Origin: JADCCX01 sp051649305
GTDB lineage: Bacteria > Pseudomonadota > Alphaproteobacteria > Rhizobiales > Beijerinckiaceae
Direction: 5' to 3'
DNA: 27,026 bases
Assembly (NCBI GenBank): GCA_051649305.1
Contig: JBOFGV010000103.1
Location: 1 to 27,026 of the forward strand
Positions 6,168-14,035 of this stretch are shown piece after piece. How positions within the stretch are numbered: position 1 is the first letter of the stretch; every line of letters starts with the position of its first letter. Made by a program: the position numbers and the translations under genes. Below the pieces are notes generated by a model that saw only the letters and a list, made by a program, of their open reading frames with translations, did no database searches and was not told the origin of the DNA.

Positions 6168-7064
6168 TCAGGCTGCGTCACGCTTGCCTGATTTGGTTGG
6201 TGGCACTGGCTGGAGCTGCACAGCAGGCCGTACAACCGGTGGCTTGCGGCGGTCATAACCTTCAGGAATCTCGTTCTTGAAGGTGCTCGAGCCCGACACA
6301 AGAAAATCAATCAGGTGATTGCGAAGGGCGTAATAACCGGGGTGTTTGTGAACATCGTTCCGCAGGCGGTCCTTCGGCAATGGGTTCACAACCATTTCGG
6401 CCACCATGGCGTGCGGACCGTTGGTCATCAGGATGATCTTGTCCGCGAGATATATCGCCTCATCCACATCATGTGTGATCATGAAAACGGTCTGCTCGGT
6501 ATCAAGGCAGATGCGGCGCACCTCGTCCTGCAAGTTGCCACGGGTCAATGCATCAAGCGCCGAAAACGGCTCGTCCATCAGGAGGATTTTGGGTTCAATG
6601 GACAGCGCGCGCGCAATGCCCACGCGCTGTTTCATGCCACCTGAGAGCTGTGCAGGCTTCTTCAGTTCTGATCCCGCCAGACCCACAAGCTTGATGAACT
6701 TCTTGGCCTGCTCCTCGATCTTGTCTTTGGTCCAGTCACGCCACTTGGACGAGACGGCGTAGGCGACATTGCCCAGCACTGTCCGCCATGGGAGCAGCGC
6801 ATGGCTCTGGAAAATCACGGCCCGGTTGAGGGACGGTCCTTCAATCGCCTCGCCATCCACCACGGCCACGCCGTCGTCAGGCGCATCAAGACCGGCCAGA
6901 ATGTTGAGCACGGTCGTCTTGCCGCAGCCGGAGTGGCCAATCATGCAGACGAACTCGCCTTTGGCCACAGTGAACCAGACATCCTCGAATACGGTCGTCT
7001 TGCCACCACCGGGCGCATCAAAGCGGCGGGCGATGCCTTCAAGTGAAATATATTTGTCTGACAT
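6168..7064 (-). CDS. cynD: cyanate/nitrate-type ABC transporter ATP-binding protein
   Basis: This 298-residue ATPase of the NrtD/CynD/TauB group energises uptake through the adjacent permease. It shows Walker A GHSGCGKTT (about 43-51), the Q-loop in VIFQSHALLPW, signature LSGGMKQR, Walker B ILLMDEPFSALD, and the H-loop histidine in MITHDVDEA. The C-terminal extension beyond about 245 is rich in basic residues and proline and is typical of the nitrate/cyanate subgroup. Substrate is inferred from cyanase in the same operon; the family also includes nitrate, bicarbonate and alkanesulfonate importers. The ribosome site is weak, and the start lies 19 bases after the permease stop. Confidence 0.93.
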   Translation of the reverse strand: MSDKYISLEGIARRFDAPGGGKTTVFEDVWFTVAKGEFVCMIGHSGCGKTTVLNILAGLDAPDDGVAVVDGEAIEGPSLNRAVIFQSHALLPWRTVLGNVAYAVSSKWRDWTKDKIEEQAKKFIKLVGLAGSELKKPAQLSGGMKQRVGIARALSIEPKILLMDEPFSALDALTRGNLQDEVRRICLDTEQTVFMITHDVDEAIYLADKIILMTNGPHAMVAEMVVNPLPKDRLRNDVHKHPGYYALRNHLIDFLVSGSSTFKNEIPEGYDRRKPPVVRPAVQLQPVPPTKSGKRDAA

Positions 7065-7083
7065 GGTGCTTACTCAGGGCAAG

Positions 7084-7947
7084 TTATTCGGGATACGTGA
7101 CGGCTTTCGCCAGTCTTGCCAAAATCTGGTCGAGGATCATGCCCACCAGACCGATCAGGATAATCGAGGTGATGACATTGGTGATCGAGAGGTTGTTCCA
7201 TTCGTTCCAGACGAAGTAGCCAATGCCTGTGCCACCCACGAGCATTTCAGCTGCTACAATGACGAGCCAGGCGATGCCGATGGAGATGCGCATGCCGGTG
7301 AGGATGGTGGGCGCAGCGGCGGGCAAAATGACGGTGAAAGCCTTGCGGAAACCGCTGACTTCCAGTGTCCGCGCCACATTCAGCCATTCTTTGCGCACAC
7401 TCGACACGCCGAAGGCGGTGTTCACCAGCATCGGCCAGAGCGAGCAGATGAAGATGACAAAGATCGAGGAAATCGCTGAATCCTTGATAGTGTAAAGCGC
7501 CAGTGGCATCCATGCGAGCGGCGAGACCGGCTTCATAATCTGGATGAAGGGATCAAGTGCCCGGTTCATCAGGGGCGAGATGCCAATCACGAAACCCAGT
7601 GGAATGGCGACAAGCACAGCAAGGCCGTAGCCCAGCAAAACGCGGCCAATGGAATAGGCGAGCTGAATGCCGACACCCTTGTCGTTGGGTCCGCGATCAT
7701 AGAACGGCTGTTGGGCGTGCTCCCACATCTTGGCGAGCACATCCAATGGGCCGGGCATGGCGGATTTGCCTGTGGTGGCGCTCTGTCCCAGCAGTTTGGC
7801 ATATTCCGGATCAATGCCGGCCTGCCCTGTGCCTTGCGATGCATTAACGCCGATATGCCATGCGAGGCCGAAGATCAGCAGAATGAGGCAGGACAGAAGC
7901 GAGGCGCGCGTCTGCAATGATAGCGTCTTGATCGAAAGCGAAGACAT
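7084..7947 (-). CDS. cynB: cyanate/nitrate-type ABC transporter permease
   Basis: This is the inner-membrane permease subunit (287 residues) of an NrtB/CynB-type importer. A first transmembrane helix lies around residues 13-33. A periplasmic segment follows (about 35-95) and then the usual BPD_transp_1 core with several helices. The cytoplasmic EAA loop reads EVSGFRKAFTVILPAAAPTILTG. Helical stretches such as LGYGLAVLVAIPLGFVIG and SSIFVIFICSLWPMLV are clearly hydrophobic. It starts six bases after the cynA stop, so the two are translationally close, with only a weak AAGCGGA as ribosome site. The context (binding protein, ATPase, cyanase) points to cyanate; nitrate cannot be excluded. Confidence 0.93.
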   Translation of the reverse strand: MSSLSIKTLSLQTRASLLSCLILLIFGLAWHIGVNASQGTGQAGIDPEYAKLLGQSATTGKSAMPGPLDVLAKMWEHAQQPFYDRGPNDKGVGIQLAYSIGRVLLGYGLAVLVAIPLGFVIGISPLMNRALDPFIQIMKPVSPLAWMPLALYTIKDSAISSIFVIFICSLWPMLVNTAFGVSSVRKEWLNVARTLEVSGFRKAFTVILPAAAPTILTGMRISIGIAWLVIVAAEMLVGGTGIGYFVWNEWNNLSITNVITSIILIGLVGMILDQILARLAKAVTYPE

Positions 7948-7953
7948 GATTCA

Positions 7954-9333
7954 TCATGTCCGCTTGATGGCAAACGAGGCGATGTATTCCTCGGGCTTTG
8001 TGGCATCAAAGGGCTTGCCCATGACCGAGAAGGTCTTGGTGGAGGCTTCGGGCACAGCGTGTCCCAGATCCTTCATCAGGCGCTTGGCATCGGTTGCCAG
8101 ATAAACCTGATCAGCGATGGCCTTGTAGTTGACCTCGCCCTTCAACTGTCCCCAGCGCTTCATCTGCGTCATGATCCAGATGGCAAAACTGTCCCAGGGG
8201 ATCGGATCAAAATTCACGCGCTGCGGATCGCGCTTCACCTGGCCCAGACCATCGGCGTAGGTGCCGGTAAGGATCTGTTCGAGCACGATCTGCGGCTGGT
8301 TCAAATAGTTGGCAGGCGCAATCGCTTCGGCGATCTGCTTGCGGTTCTCAGACTTCGAGGCATAGACCGTAGCATCGATGATGGCCTTCAGCAGGGCCGC
8401 ATAGGTGTTGGGCATCGTGGTAACGAATTCACGCGAGGCTGCGAAAGCACAGCAGGGATGTCCGTCCCACAGTTCTTTCGACAGAACATGGATAAAGCCA
8501 ACACCGTCATAGACCGCACGCTGGTTGAACGGGTCGGGCCCCAGAAAGCCGTCGATGTTGTCAGCGCGCAGGTTGGCAACCATCTCTGGTGGCGGAACCG
8601 AGCGGATCTGCACGTCTGTATCAGGATCAAGGCCATGTTCTGCGAGGTAATACCGCAGCAGGTAGTTATGCATGGAGAAATCGAAGGGAACCGCGAATTT
8701 GAAGCCCTTCCAGGACTTTGGATCGCGCTTGTCCTTGTGGCGGTTGGCGAGTGTGATCGCCTGTCCGTTGATGTTCTCGACCGCTGGCATGGTGTAGGGA
8801 ACAGCGTTTGATCCAACACCCAATGTGATCGCCAGTGGCATAGGCGCCAGCATGTGGGCGGCGTCATATTCCTTGTTCATGGTCTTGTCGCGAATCACAG
8901 CCCAACCTGCTGTCTTCACGGCTTCAACATTCAGGCCATGCTTGCTGTAAAAACCCATGGGTGAAGCCATGATGATCGGCGTGGCGCAGGTGATAGGGAT
9001 AAAGCCGATCTTCAGGTCTTTCTTCTCAGGTGCAGCACCTTGCGCGAACACATCTGTTGCTGTCGCAACAGGGAAGATGGATGCCAGCGCTGCATAGGCG
9101 GTTGATGCGCCAACAGCCTTCAGGAATGTGCGGCGTTCTGCCTCCACCGGGAAGATGGCACGCATGATTGCGCCTTCCACCACTCGGCTCAGACGCAGAT
9201 CTTCGCTCCCGGCTGCGGCTGCATCAGCTCTTTGAGCCGCTTCGTGCTCAGCTTGACTGTTGTGCTCGCCACAATCGCACCCCTTGCGGGACAATTTGTA
9301 CTTGCTGCTGAAGGCATCACCGAAAATCGACAT
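7954..9333 (-). CDS. cynA: cyanate/nitrate-type ABC transporter substrate-binding protein (Tat-exported)
   Basis: This is the 459-residue binding protein of the NrtA/CynA family and first gene of the cyn operon. The mature part begins near residue 105 with KIGFIPITCATPIIMA, the typical NrtA fold entry, and includes VPYTMPAVENINGQAIT and GHPCCAFAASREF. The twin-arginine motif ERRTFLKAVGAS (RR at 67-68) precedes a hydrophobic stretch and a likely cleavage site near VFAQG (about 97), so it is exported folded by Tat. Ahead of the signal is an unusual 60-residue polar leader with GCDCGEH (about 18-24), which would stay cytoplasmic. ATG 9333 has GGGGA at seven-base spacing. A sigma-54 promoter lies 44-58 bases upstream, which suggests nitrogen-limited expression. 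Confidence 0.94.
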   Translation of the reverse strand: MSIFGDAFSSKYKLSRKGCDCGEHNSQAEHEAAQRADAAAAGSEDLRLSRVVEGAIMRAIFPVEAERRTFLKAVGASTAYAALASIFPVATATDVFAQGAAPEKKDLKIGFIPITCATPIIMASPMGFYSKHGLNVEAVKTAGWAVIRDKTMNKEYDAAHMLAPMPLAITLGVGSNAVPYTMPAVENINGQAITLANRHKDKRDPKSWKGFKFAVPFDFSMHNYLLRYYLAEHGLDPDTDVQIRSVPPPEMVANLRADNIDGFLGPDPFNQRAVYDGVGFIHVLSKELWDGHPCCAFAASREFVTTMPNTYAALLKAIIDATVYASKSENRKQIAEAIAPANYLNQPQIVLEQILTGTYADGLGQVKRDPQRVNFDPIPWDSFAIWIMTQMKRWGQLKGEVNYKAIADQVYLATDAKRLMKDLGHAVPEASTKTFSVMGKPFDATKPEEYIASFAIKRT

Positions 9334-9375
9334 ATCAGGGTCCCCGAAAATCTACTGAAGTTCGAGAAATTACTC

Positions 9376-9391
9376 AGCAAAGCGTGTGCCA
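9376..9391 (-). promoter_or_regulatory. sigma-54 (RpoN) promoter of the cyn operon
   Basis: On the minus strand TGGCAC (9391-9386), five bases (ACGCT), then TTGCT (9380-9376) match the -24/-12 consensus TGGCAC-N5-TTGCW completely. GG and GC are exactly ten bases apart. Transcription would start near 9365, giving a leader of about 32 bases before cynA. RpoN dependence implies an activator such as NtrC and fits a nitrogen-scavenging operon. Confidence 0.8.
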
Positions 9392-9455
9392 AGTTATTAA
9401 ACGTCTGATTCCTGTTGAATCCGGTTAAATTTCGGGCAGGCGGTCAGGGTTGTTT

Positions 9456-9499
9456 GCGCATTTTTACAGCATATGCATGATTTTTCAGCAAAAAATGCG
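9456..9499 (-). promoter_or_regulatory. putative activator (NtrC-type) enhancer upstream of cynA
   Basis: A 9-bp inverted repeat, CGCATTTTT (9457-9465) and AAAAATGCG (9491-9499), encloses GCATATGC (9469-9476). It sits roughly 90-135 bases upstream of the predicted sigma-54 start site, the distance usual for enhancer-binding proteins. The GCA/TGC half-sites resemble NtrC dyads only loosely, so the identity of the activator is inference. Confidence 0.4.
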
Positions 9500-9518
9500 T
9501 TTCTGAAAAGCAGACTGC

Positions 9519-9980
9519 TCAGTTCTCGTCCTGCTTCGCGCGGCGGCGGATGCGCTTGCGCGGCTCATCAGGGATTTCCTGCCAGTCCTTGCTGGAAAGA
9601 TCGATATCCCTTGGGTCCTGCTGCGCTTTTCTGACGCGCCCTGCCAGGATTTGCCGCACAGAAGGCGTCAAAAGCGCCAGACCGATGATGCCTGCCAGAA
9701 ATCCCGGCACCACAACCAGCACAGCGCCCAGCACCTTGAGTGAGGCGTGGGTGATGCCAGCACCTGTGATAGTTTCAACCTTGATTCCGGTGGTTGTCAT
9801 CAGTTTGCGGCGCAGCAACTGGCCCACAAAGACGAATCCAGCAACGGATTTCAGGATAAACAGCAGAAATGCCATCAATCCGCCTGTCCAGCTGGCGACA
9901 AGGTTGAACATAATCACTTCCGCAGCAAACCACGCGGCGATGACGATCAGACCAGTTAGAAGAGGAAATCGACGCATCAT
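9519..9980 (-). CDS. fxsA: FxsA family membrane protein
   Basis: This 153-residue FxsA-family inner-membrane protein has hydrophobic segments at about 5-27, 33-55 and 80-105. The last of these contains the conserved VVPGFLAGIIGLALLTPSVRQIL. The C-terminal tail from about 115 is charged and ends in basic residues (RKRIRRRAKQ). In E. coli FxsA is known for relieving phage T7 exclusion by F; the normal role is unclear. The tandem ATG codons at 9980 and 9977 give two equivalent starts; neither has a convincing ribosome site. It is divergent from the tim44-mltA-smr operon across 140 bases, a common Hyphomicrobiales arrangement. Confidence 0.9.
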   Translation of the reverse strand: MMRRFPLLTGLIVIAAWFAAEVIMFNLVASWTGGLMAFLLFILKSVAGFVFVGQLLRRKLMTTTGIKVETITGAGITHASLKVLGAVLVVVPGFLAGIIGLALLTPSVRQILAGRVRKAQQDPRDIDLSSKDWQEIPDEPRKRIRRRAKQDEN

Positions 9981-10120
9981 TGAAAAGGAGTCTGCTGCAA
10001 AACTTGTCGCTGGGGTTGGCGAATGCTACTCCCGCATCCACATATGAGCAGCTTGGGGTCTGCTTTCAAGCCGATCCCGTGTTACCATGCACATCAGCAC
10101 TATGGAATGGATGATAAATC

Positions 10121-10849
10121 ATGTCGGGCAACAATGATCTTGTTCTTACACTCGTGTTTCTTGGTCTGGCTGTCTTCGTCATCATGAAGCTGCGGTCTGT
10201 GTTGGGAACAAAGGCGGGCTTTGAGCGGCCGCCAGAAGAGATTCGCCGCGAGCGGGAAGCCCGTCAGAACCCTGAGCAGGCAATTGGTCGACAGGACAAT
10301 GTTGTTCCCTTGCCAACCGCCAACCGTCCGGCCCTCAATGAACAGCCGGAAATGACACAGGCCGATCGCTGGATGGGCATTGCCCAGGCGGGAACGCCAT
10401 TGGCGGCAGGTCTCGACAGCATTCTGGCGGCGGACCCCGGTTTTGATGGTCGCGGTTTTGCCGGTGGTGCCAAGGCCGCTTACGAAATGATTGTGCAGGC
10501 CTACTCCAAGGGTGACCGCAAGACGCTCAAGGACTTGCTGGCCAAGGATGTTCTCGATGGTTTCGTCGGTGCGATTGCAGACCGCGAAAGCCGTGGCGAG
10601 GTGGCGGAAACTACCTTTGTTTCCATCGACAAGGCTGACATTGTGGCCGCTGAAATGCGCGGCAAGCACGCACACGTCACAGTCAGCTTTGCGACCAAGT
10701 TGATCACAACCACGCGCGACAAGGCAGGCGTCGTGATTGACGGCAGCGCCGAGAAGATTGCCGACGTCAACGACATCTGGACCTTCGCACGCGATACCAG
10801 CACCCGTGATCCTAACTGGAAACTGGTGGCGACAGAGAGCAACGGCTGA
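10121..10849 (+). CDS. Tim44/TimA family protein
   Basis: This 242-residue membrane-anchored protein has a Tim44-like domain. An N-terminal transmembrane helix (about 6-24, LVLTLVFLGLAVFVIMKL) is followed by a charged, proline-rich linker (about 30-80). The Tim44 domain spans about 95-240, with FAGGAKAAYEMIVQAYSKGDRKTLKDLL and the closing DIWTFARDTSTRDPNWKLVAT. Alphaproteobacterial relatives are considered bacterial counterparts of the mitochondrial import-motor adaptor, though here the partner is not known. Its stop codon abuts the TTG start of mltA without a gap, so the two are translationally coupled. Proximity to secB and fxsA fits an envelope or export role. Confidence 0.92.
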   Translation: MSGNNDLVLTLVFLGLAVFVIMKLRSVLGTKAGFERPPEEIRREREARQNPEQAIGRQDNVVPLPTANRPALNEQPEMTQADRWMGIAQAGTPLAAGLDSILAADPGFDGRGFAGGAKAAYEMIVQAYSKGDRKTLKDLLAKDVLDGFVGAIADRESRGEVAETTFVSIDKADIVAAEMRGKHAHVTVSFATKLITTTRDKAGVVIDGSAEKIADVNDIWTFARDTSTRDPNWKLVATESNG

Positions 10850-12034
10850 TTGCAGGCGGTGCGCGCATCCTTCGCCGCCGCGATTACTCTTGTCATGACA
10901 GTTACAGCCGCAACAGTTACAGTCTCTTGGGCAGAGGCGCTGCCTGATCTCAAAGGCGCAACGGCCAAACCATTGCCGTTTGAGCAGCTTGCGGGCTGGC
11001 AAAGCGACGATCATCTCGCGGCATGGGCGGTGTTTCGGAACCATTGCGCCGCGCGTATGGCGTCTTCTCCGGCGCTCCGGGCCGGGGCTGTGCCACCGCC
11101 ATCGCTCATCACGGTTTGTGCCGAGGCGTTGAAGGCCAATGTTTCCACCAAGGAAGGTGCCAAGGCTTTCTTCGAGCGCTGGTTTCAGCCAATCGATATC
11201 GTTCCTGCATCTGGCACAGGATTTCTGACCGGTTACTACGAGCCAGAAACCACGGGATCGCTGGAGAAAACCGAAGCGTTTCAGGCTCCACTCCTCAGTA
11301 GACCTAATGATGTCGTGACCATACCTCAGGGCGAGACATGGCCGGGTATTCCCGAAGGTTTTGCTGCTGCGCGAAAGGAAAAGGATGGCAAATTTACGGT
11401 CTACCCCGACCGTGGTGCCATCATGCGCGGCGAGATTGCATCGCTGACAAAGCCGATCATCTGGCTGAAAGACGATGTCGAGGTTTTCTTCATGCAGGTT
11501 CAGGGTTCCGGCCGTGTGCGGTTGCCGAACGGCCAGACCGTGCGCATCGCCTATTCCGGGCGCAACGGTCATCCCTACAGCTCCATCGGGCGGATTGTGG
11601 TGCAGGAAGGCCTGCTGCCACTGCAAGATGCGACGCTCGACAAGTTGAAAGCCTGGCTGCGCGCCAATCCGGTTAATGCCAAACGCATTATGGAGATGAA
11701 CCGCTCTTATGTGTTCTTCCGTCTGGCAGATGAGCTTTCTGAATCTGCTGGGCCGATTGGCGGTGCAGGTATTCCGCTGACACCATGGCGCTCTATTGCG
11801 GTGGACCGGACGATCTGGGCCTACGGCTTGCCTGTCTGGATGCAGGTGGATTTGCCAGTAGGCGACAAGAGCGAGGCTTTCCGCCAACTGACGATTGCCG
11901 AGGACACGGGCTCTGCCATTCTGGGTCCAGCGCGGGCAGATCTTTATCATGGCTCAGGGGCTGAAGCTGGATCACGGGCTGGCGTCTTGCGTCATCCCAT
12001 GCGCTTTGTTTTGCTTTGGCCCAAAGCATCATGA
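10850..12034 (+). CDS. mltA: membrane-bound lytic murein transglycosylase A
   Basis: MltA cleaves peptidoglycan glycan strands to 1,6-anhydro ends in the periplasm. The 394-residue product has an N-terminal signal-like segment (about 5-29, ending SWAEA) without an obvious lipobox cysteine, so it may be soluble or anchored by its leader. The MltA core includes GTGFLTGYYEP (about 123-133), VYPDRGAIMRGEI, FFMQVQGSGRV and AYSGRNGHPYSSIGR. The C-terminal 3D segment AEDTGSAILGPARADLYHGSG contains the catalytic aspartate at about 351. The start is TTG at 10850, directly after the tim44 stop; an ATG at 10895 would cut the signal peptide short. Its stop overlaps the smr start (ATGA). Confidence 0.94.
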   Translation: MQAVRASFAAAITLVMTVTAATVTVSWAEALPDLKGATAKPLPFEQLAGWQSDDHLAAWAVFRNHCAARMASSPALRAGAVPPPSLITVCAEALKANVSTKEGAKAFFERWFQPIDIVPASGTGFLTGYYEPETTGSLEKTEAFQAPLLSRPNDVVTIPQGETWPGIPEGFAAARKEKDGKFTVYPDRGAIMRGEIASLTKPIIWLKDDVEVFFMQVQGSGRVRLPNGQTVRIAYSGRNGHPYSSIGRIVVQEGLLPLQDATLDKLKAWLRANPVNAKRIMEMNRSYVFFRLADELSESAGPIGGAGIPLTPWRSIAVDRTIWAYGLPVWMQVDLPVGDKSEAFRQLTIAEDTGSAILGPARADLYHGSGAEAGSRAGVLRHPMRFVLLWPKAS

Positions 12035-12573
12035 GGCGGCGTGGCAAGCTGAGTGATGAAGAGCTGGCGCTGTGGGTGCATGTCGCCTCGCAAGTGCGGC
12101 CATTGCCGGGGCGAAAAGTGCCGGTGATGCCAAAACAACTGGCGGAACGCGCCAGTGAAACGGCTTCTGTGACAGCCATTGCTTCGTCACAACCCATTAC
12201 ACCTGCTCCAAACCGTCTTCTGCCGATGGCACCCATCGAGCGGCGATTGCGCCAGCGTGTAACGCGCGGGCAGGCGCCTATCGATGGCGTGCTTGATTTG
12301 CATGGCATGCGGCAGGATGAGGCGCATCGTGCCTTGCTGCAGTTCGTGCAGCGCAAGCACCATGAAGGCGCAGCCCTCGTAATGATTATCACTGGCAAGG
12401 GCAGCAGCAGCTACAGCGATAGTGAGCGTGGTGTGCTGAAGCGTCTGGTGCCCCACTGGCTGTCTGATCCCGGTTTGCGCCGCTGTATCATCGGGTTTGA
12501 GGATGCCGCGCAGCGCCACGGCGGCACTGGCGCACTCTATGTGCGCATCCGGCGGGCAAGGGAATTGGTCTGA
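12031..12573 (+). CDS. Smr domain (MutS2 C-terminal-like) protein
   Basis: This 180-residue protein has a charged N-terminal region (1-85) and a C-terminal Smr domain (about 88-178) that carries LDLHGM, MIITGKG and HGGTGALYVRI. These are the conserved motifs of the Smr endonuclease fold found at the end of MutS2 and in stand-alone proteins. Stand-alone Smr proteins can nick nucleic acids, but the biological role here is not known. The ATG at 12031 overlaps the mltA stop as ATGA and gives MRRRGKLSDEEL; a TTG at 12016 is in frame but less likely. It closes the tim44-mltA-smr operon; 104 bases without a recognised gene follow before ychF. Confidence 0.93.
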   Translation: MRRRGKLSDEELALWVHVASQVRPLPGRKVPVMPKQLAERASETASVTAIASSQPITPAPNRLLPMAPIERRLRQRVTRGQAPIDGVLDLHGMRQDEAHRALLQFVQRKHHEGAALVMIITGKGSSSYSDSERGVLKRLVPHWLSDPGLRRCIIGFEDAAQRHGGTGALYVRIRRARELV

Positions 12574-12677
12574 TGCTCGCAACCCTGTTGCCGTAAAGGC
12601 GTTTGCCCGTTACTGCATGCCGCTAACTCTGTCTCAGCCCACGCTTCATGGCGTGCTGGCGCAATTCCGGAACGGTC

Positions 12678-13775
12678 ATGGGTTTCAAATGCGGTATCGT
12701 TGGTCTGCCTAACGTAGGCAAATCGACCCTTTTCAACGCCCTGACGCAGACAGCGGCTGCACAGGCTGCCAACTATCCCTTCTGCACCATCGAACCCAAT
12801 GTGGGTGATGTGGCCGTGCCCGATGTGCGATTGGATACCTTGTCGGCCATTGCCGGTTCAGCGCAGATCATCCCCACACGCCTGACATTCGTTGATATCG
12901 CCGGTCTGGTGCGCGGTGCATCCAAAGGCGAAGGTCTGGGCAATCAATTTCTGGGCAACATCCGGGAATGCGATGCCATCGCCCATGTCGTGCGCTGCTT
13001 TGAAGATGGGGATATCACCCATGTCGAGGGCAAGATCGATCCGCTGTCGGACATCGACACCATCGAGACAGAACTGATGCTGGCTGATCTGGATTCTCTG
13101 GAAAAGCGCGTGGCTAACTTGGAAAAGAAAGCCAAGGTTGGCGACAAGGAAGCCAAGGAAGCGCTTGATCTGATCAACCGCGCGCTCCCTTTGCTGCGCG
13201 ATGGCAAGCCCGCGCGTCTGGCCCAGCGCTCGGCGGATGAAGAAGCGGCGTTTCAGGCATTGCAGCTCATCACCTCGAAGCCGGTGCTTTATGTCTGCAA
13301 CGTCGAGGAGGCTTCCGCCGACAAGGGCAATGCCTTCTCGCAGCGCGTATTTGACCGAGCCAAGGCGGAAGGTGCCAAGGCCGTTGTTGTCTCAGCCAAG
13401 ATCGAGAGCGAAATCGCTGTGATGGCGCTGGAAGACCAGAAGGACTTCTTGGATGCTGTCGGCCTTGTTGAACCCGGCCTCAACCGCGTCATCCGTGAAG
13501 GCTATGCGTTGCTGGGCCTGCTGACCTATTTCACCGTAGGTCCGAAAGAAGCCCGCGCCTGGACCATCACCAAAGGCACCAAGGCTCCTGCTGCTGCAGG
13601 CGTCATCCATACCGATTTCGAGAAGGGCTTCATCCGCTCCGAGACGATTGCCTATGCAGATTACGTTGCCCACAAGGGCGAAAGCGGAGCCAAGGAAGCT
13701 GGTCGTTTCCGGTTGGAAGGCAAGGAGTATGTGGTCGCTGATGGCGACGTGATGCACTTCCGGTTTAATACGTGA
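12678..13775 (+). CDS. ychF: redox-regulated ATPase/GTPase YchF (OLA1 family)
   Basis: YchF is a cytoplasmic OBG-family P-loop NTPase that binds ribosomes and influences stress responses and translation. The 365-residue product begins MGFKCGIVGLPNVGKST, with the P-loop at 9-17. The G3 region FVDIAGLVRGASKGEGLGNQFL follows. The G4 position reads CNVEE instead of NKxD, the change that gives this family its ATP preference. A coiled-coil insertion covers about 125-205, and the C-terminal TGS domain contains LLTYFTVGPKEARAWT and ends VMHFRF. ATG 12678 is the family start; the ten residues upstream in the open frame are unlikely. Confidence 0.97.
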   Translation: MGFKCGIVGLPNVGKSTLFNALTQTAAAQAANYPFCTIEPNVGDVAVPDVRLDTLSAIAGSAQIIPTRLTFVDIAGLVRGASKGEGLGNQFLGNIRECDAIAHVVRCFEDGDITHVEGKIDPLSDIDTIETELMLADLDSLEKRVANLEKKAKVGDKEAKEALDLINRALPLLRDGKPARLAQRSADEEAAFQALQLITSKPVLYVCNVEEASADKGNAFSQRVFDRAKAEGAKAVVVSAKIESEIAVMALEDQKDFLDAVGLVEPGLNRVIREGYALLGLLTYFTVGPKEARAWTITKGTKAPAAAGVIHTDFEKGFIRSETIAYADYVAHKGESGAKEAGRFRLEGKEYVVADGDVMHFRFNT

Positions 13776-13826
13776 GGCTGGATTCTGTTCTCACTGGATA
13801 GAATGATGCAAGTAACGAGGTGTTCG

Positions 13827-14030
13827 ATGAAGACAGTGACCGCATCCAAAGCGCGAACGCATCTCTCTGCTCTGCTTCGGATCGTCGAGTCGGGGGAGCG
13901 CTTGATCGTCACGCGGCGTGGGAAACCAAGCATAGAGTTTGTCGCTGTTGTCGCTGAAGGAACAGGTTCGAGCTCAACAAACAAAAATGCATCCAACCAT
14001 TTCTTTCAATCCAACCGTAAGAGAGGTTGA
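13827..14030 (+). CDS. orphan Phd/YefM-type antitoxin-like protein
   Basis: This 67-residue protein has an N-terminal Phd/YefM fold: MKTVTASKARTHLSALLRIVESGERLIVTRRGKPSIEFVA has the pattern of the DNA-binding half of these antitoxins, including the ITRRGKP-type turn. The C-terminal quarter (SSSTNKNASNHFFQSNRKRG) is low in hydrophobic residues and does not look like a toxin-binding helix, so the protein may be a decayed remnant. I chose ATG 13827 because GAGG lies six bases upstream; two ATGs at 13803/13806 have no such site. No toxin gene follows. Its stop overlaps a potential TTG start of the MaoC gene. It sits alone between ychF and maoC, genes otherwise commonly adjacent in relatives. Confidence 0.7.
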   Translation: MKTVTASKARTHLSALLRIVESGERLIVTRRGKPSIEFVAVVAEGTGSSSTNKNASNHFFQSNRKRG

Positions 14031-14035
14031 CCCCT

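Noticed and set aside
10100..11950. Open frame of 616 codons on the minus strand
   Set aside because: It is antisense to tim44 and mltA, which have clear domains; the composition (His/Arg/Cys-rich) is typical of shadow frames.
12574..12677. Gap between smr and ychF searched for pth or a tRNA
   Set aside because: No frame, tRNA-like cloverleaf or terminator could be supported in the 104 bases.
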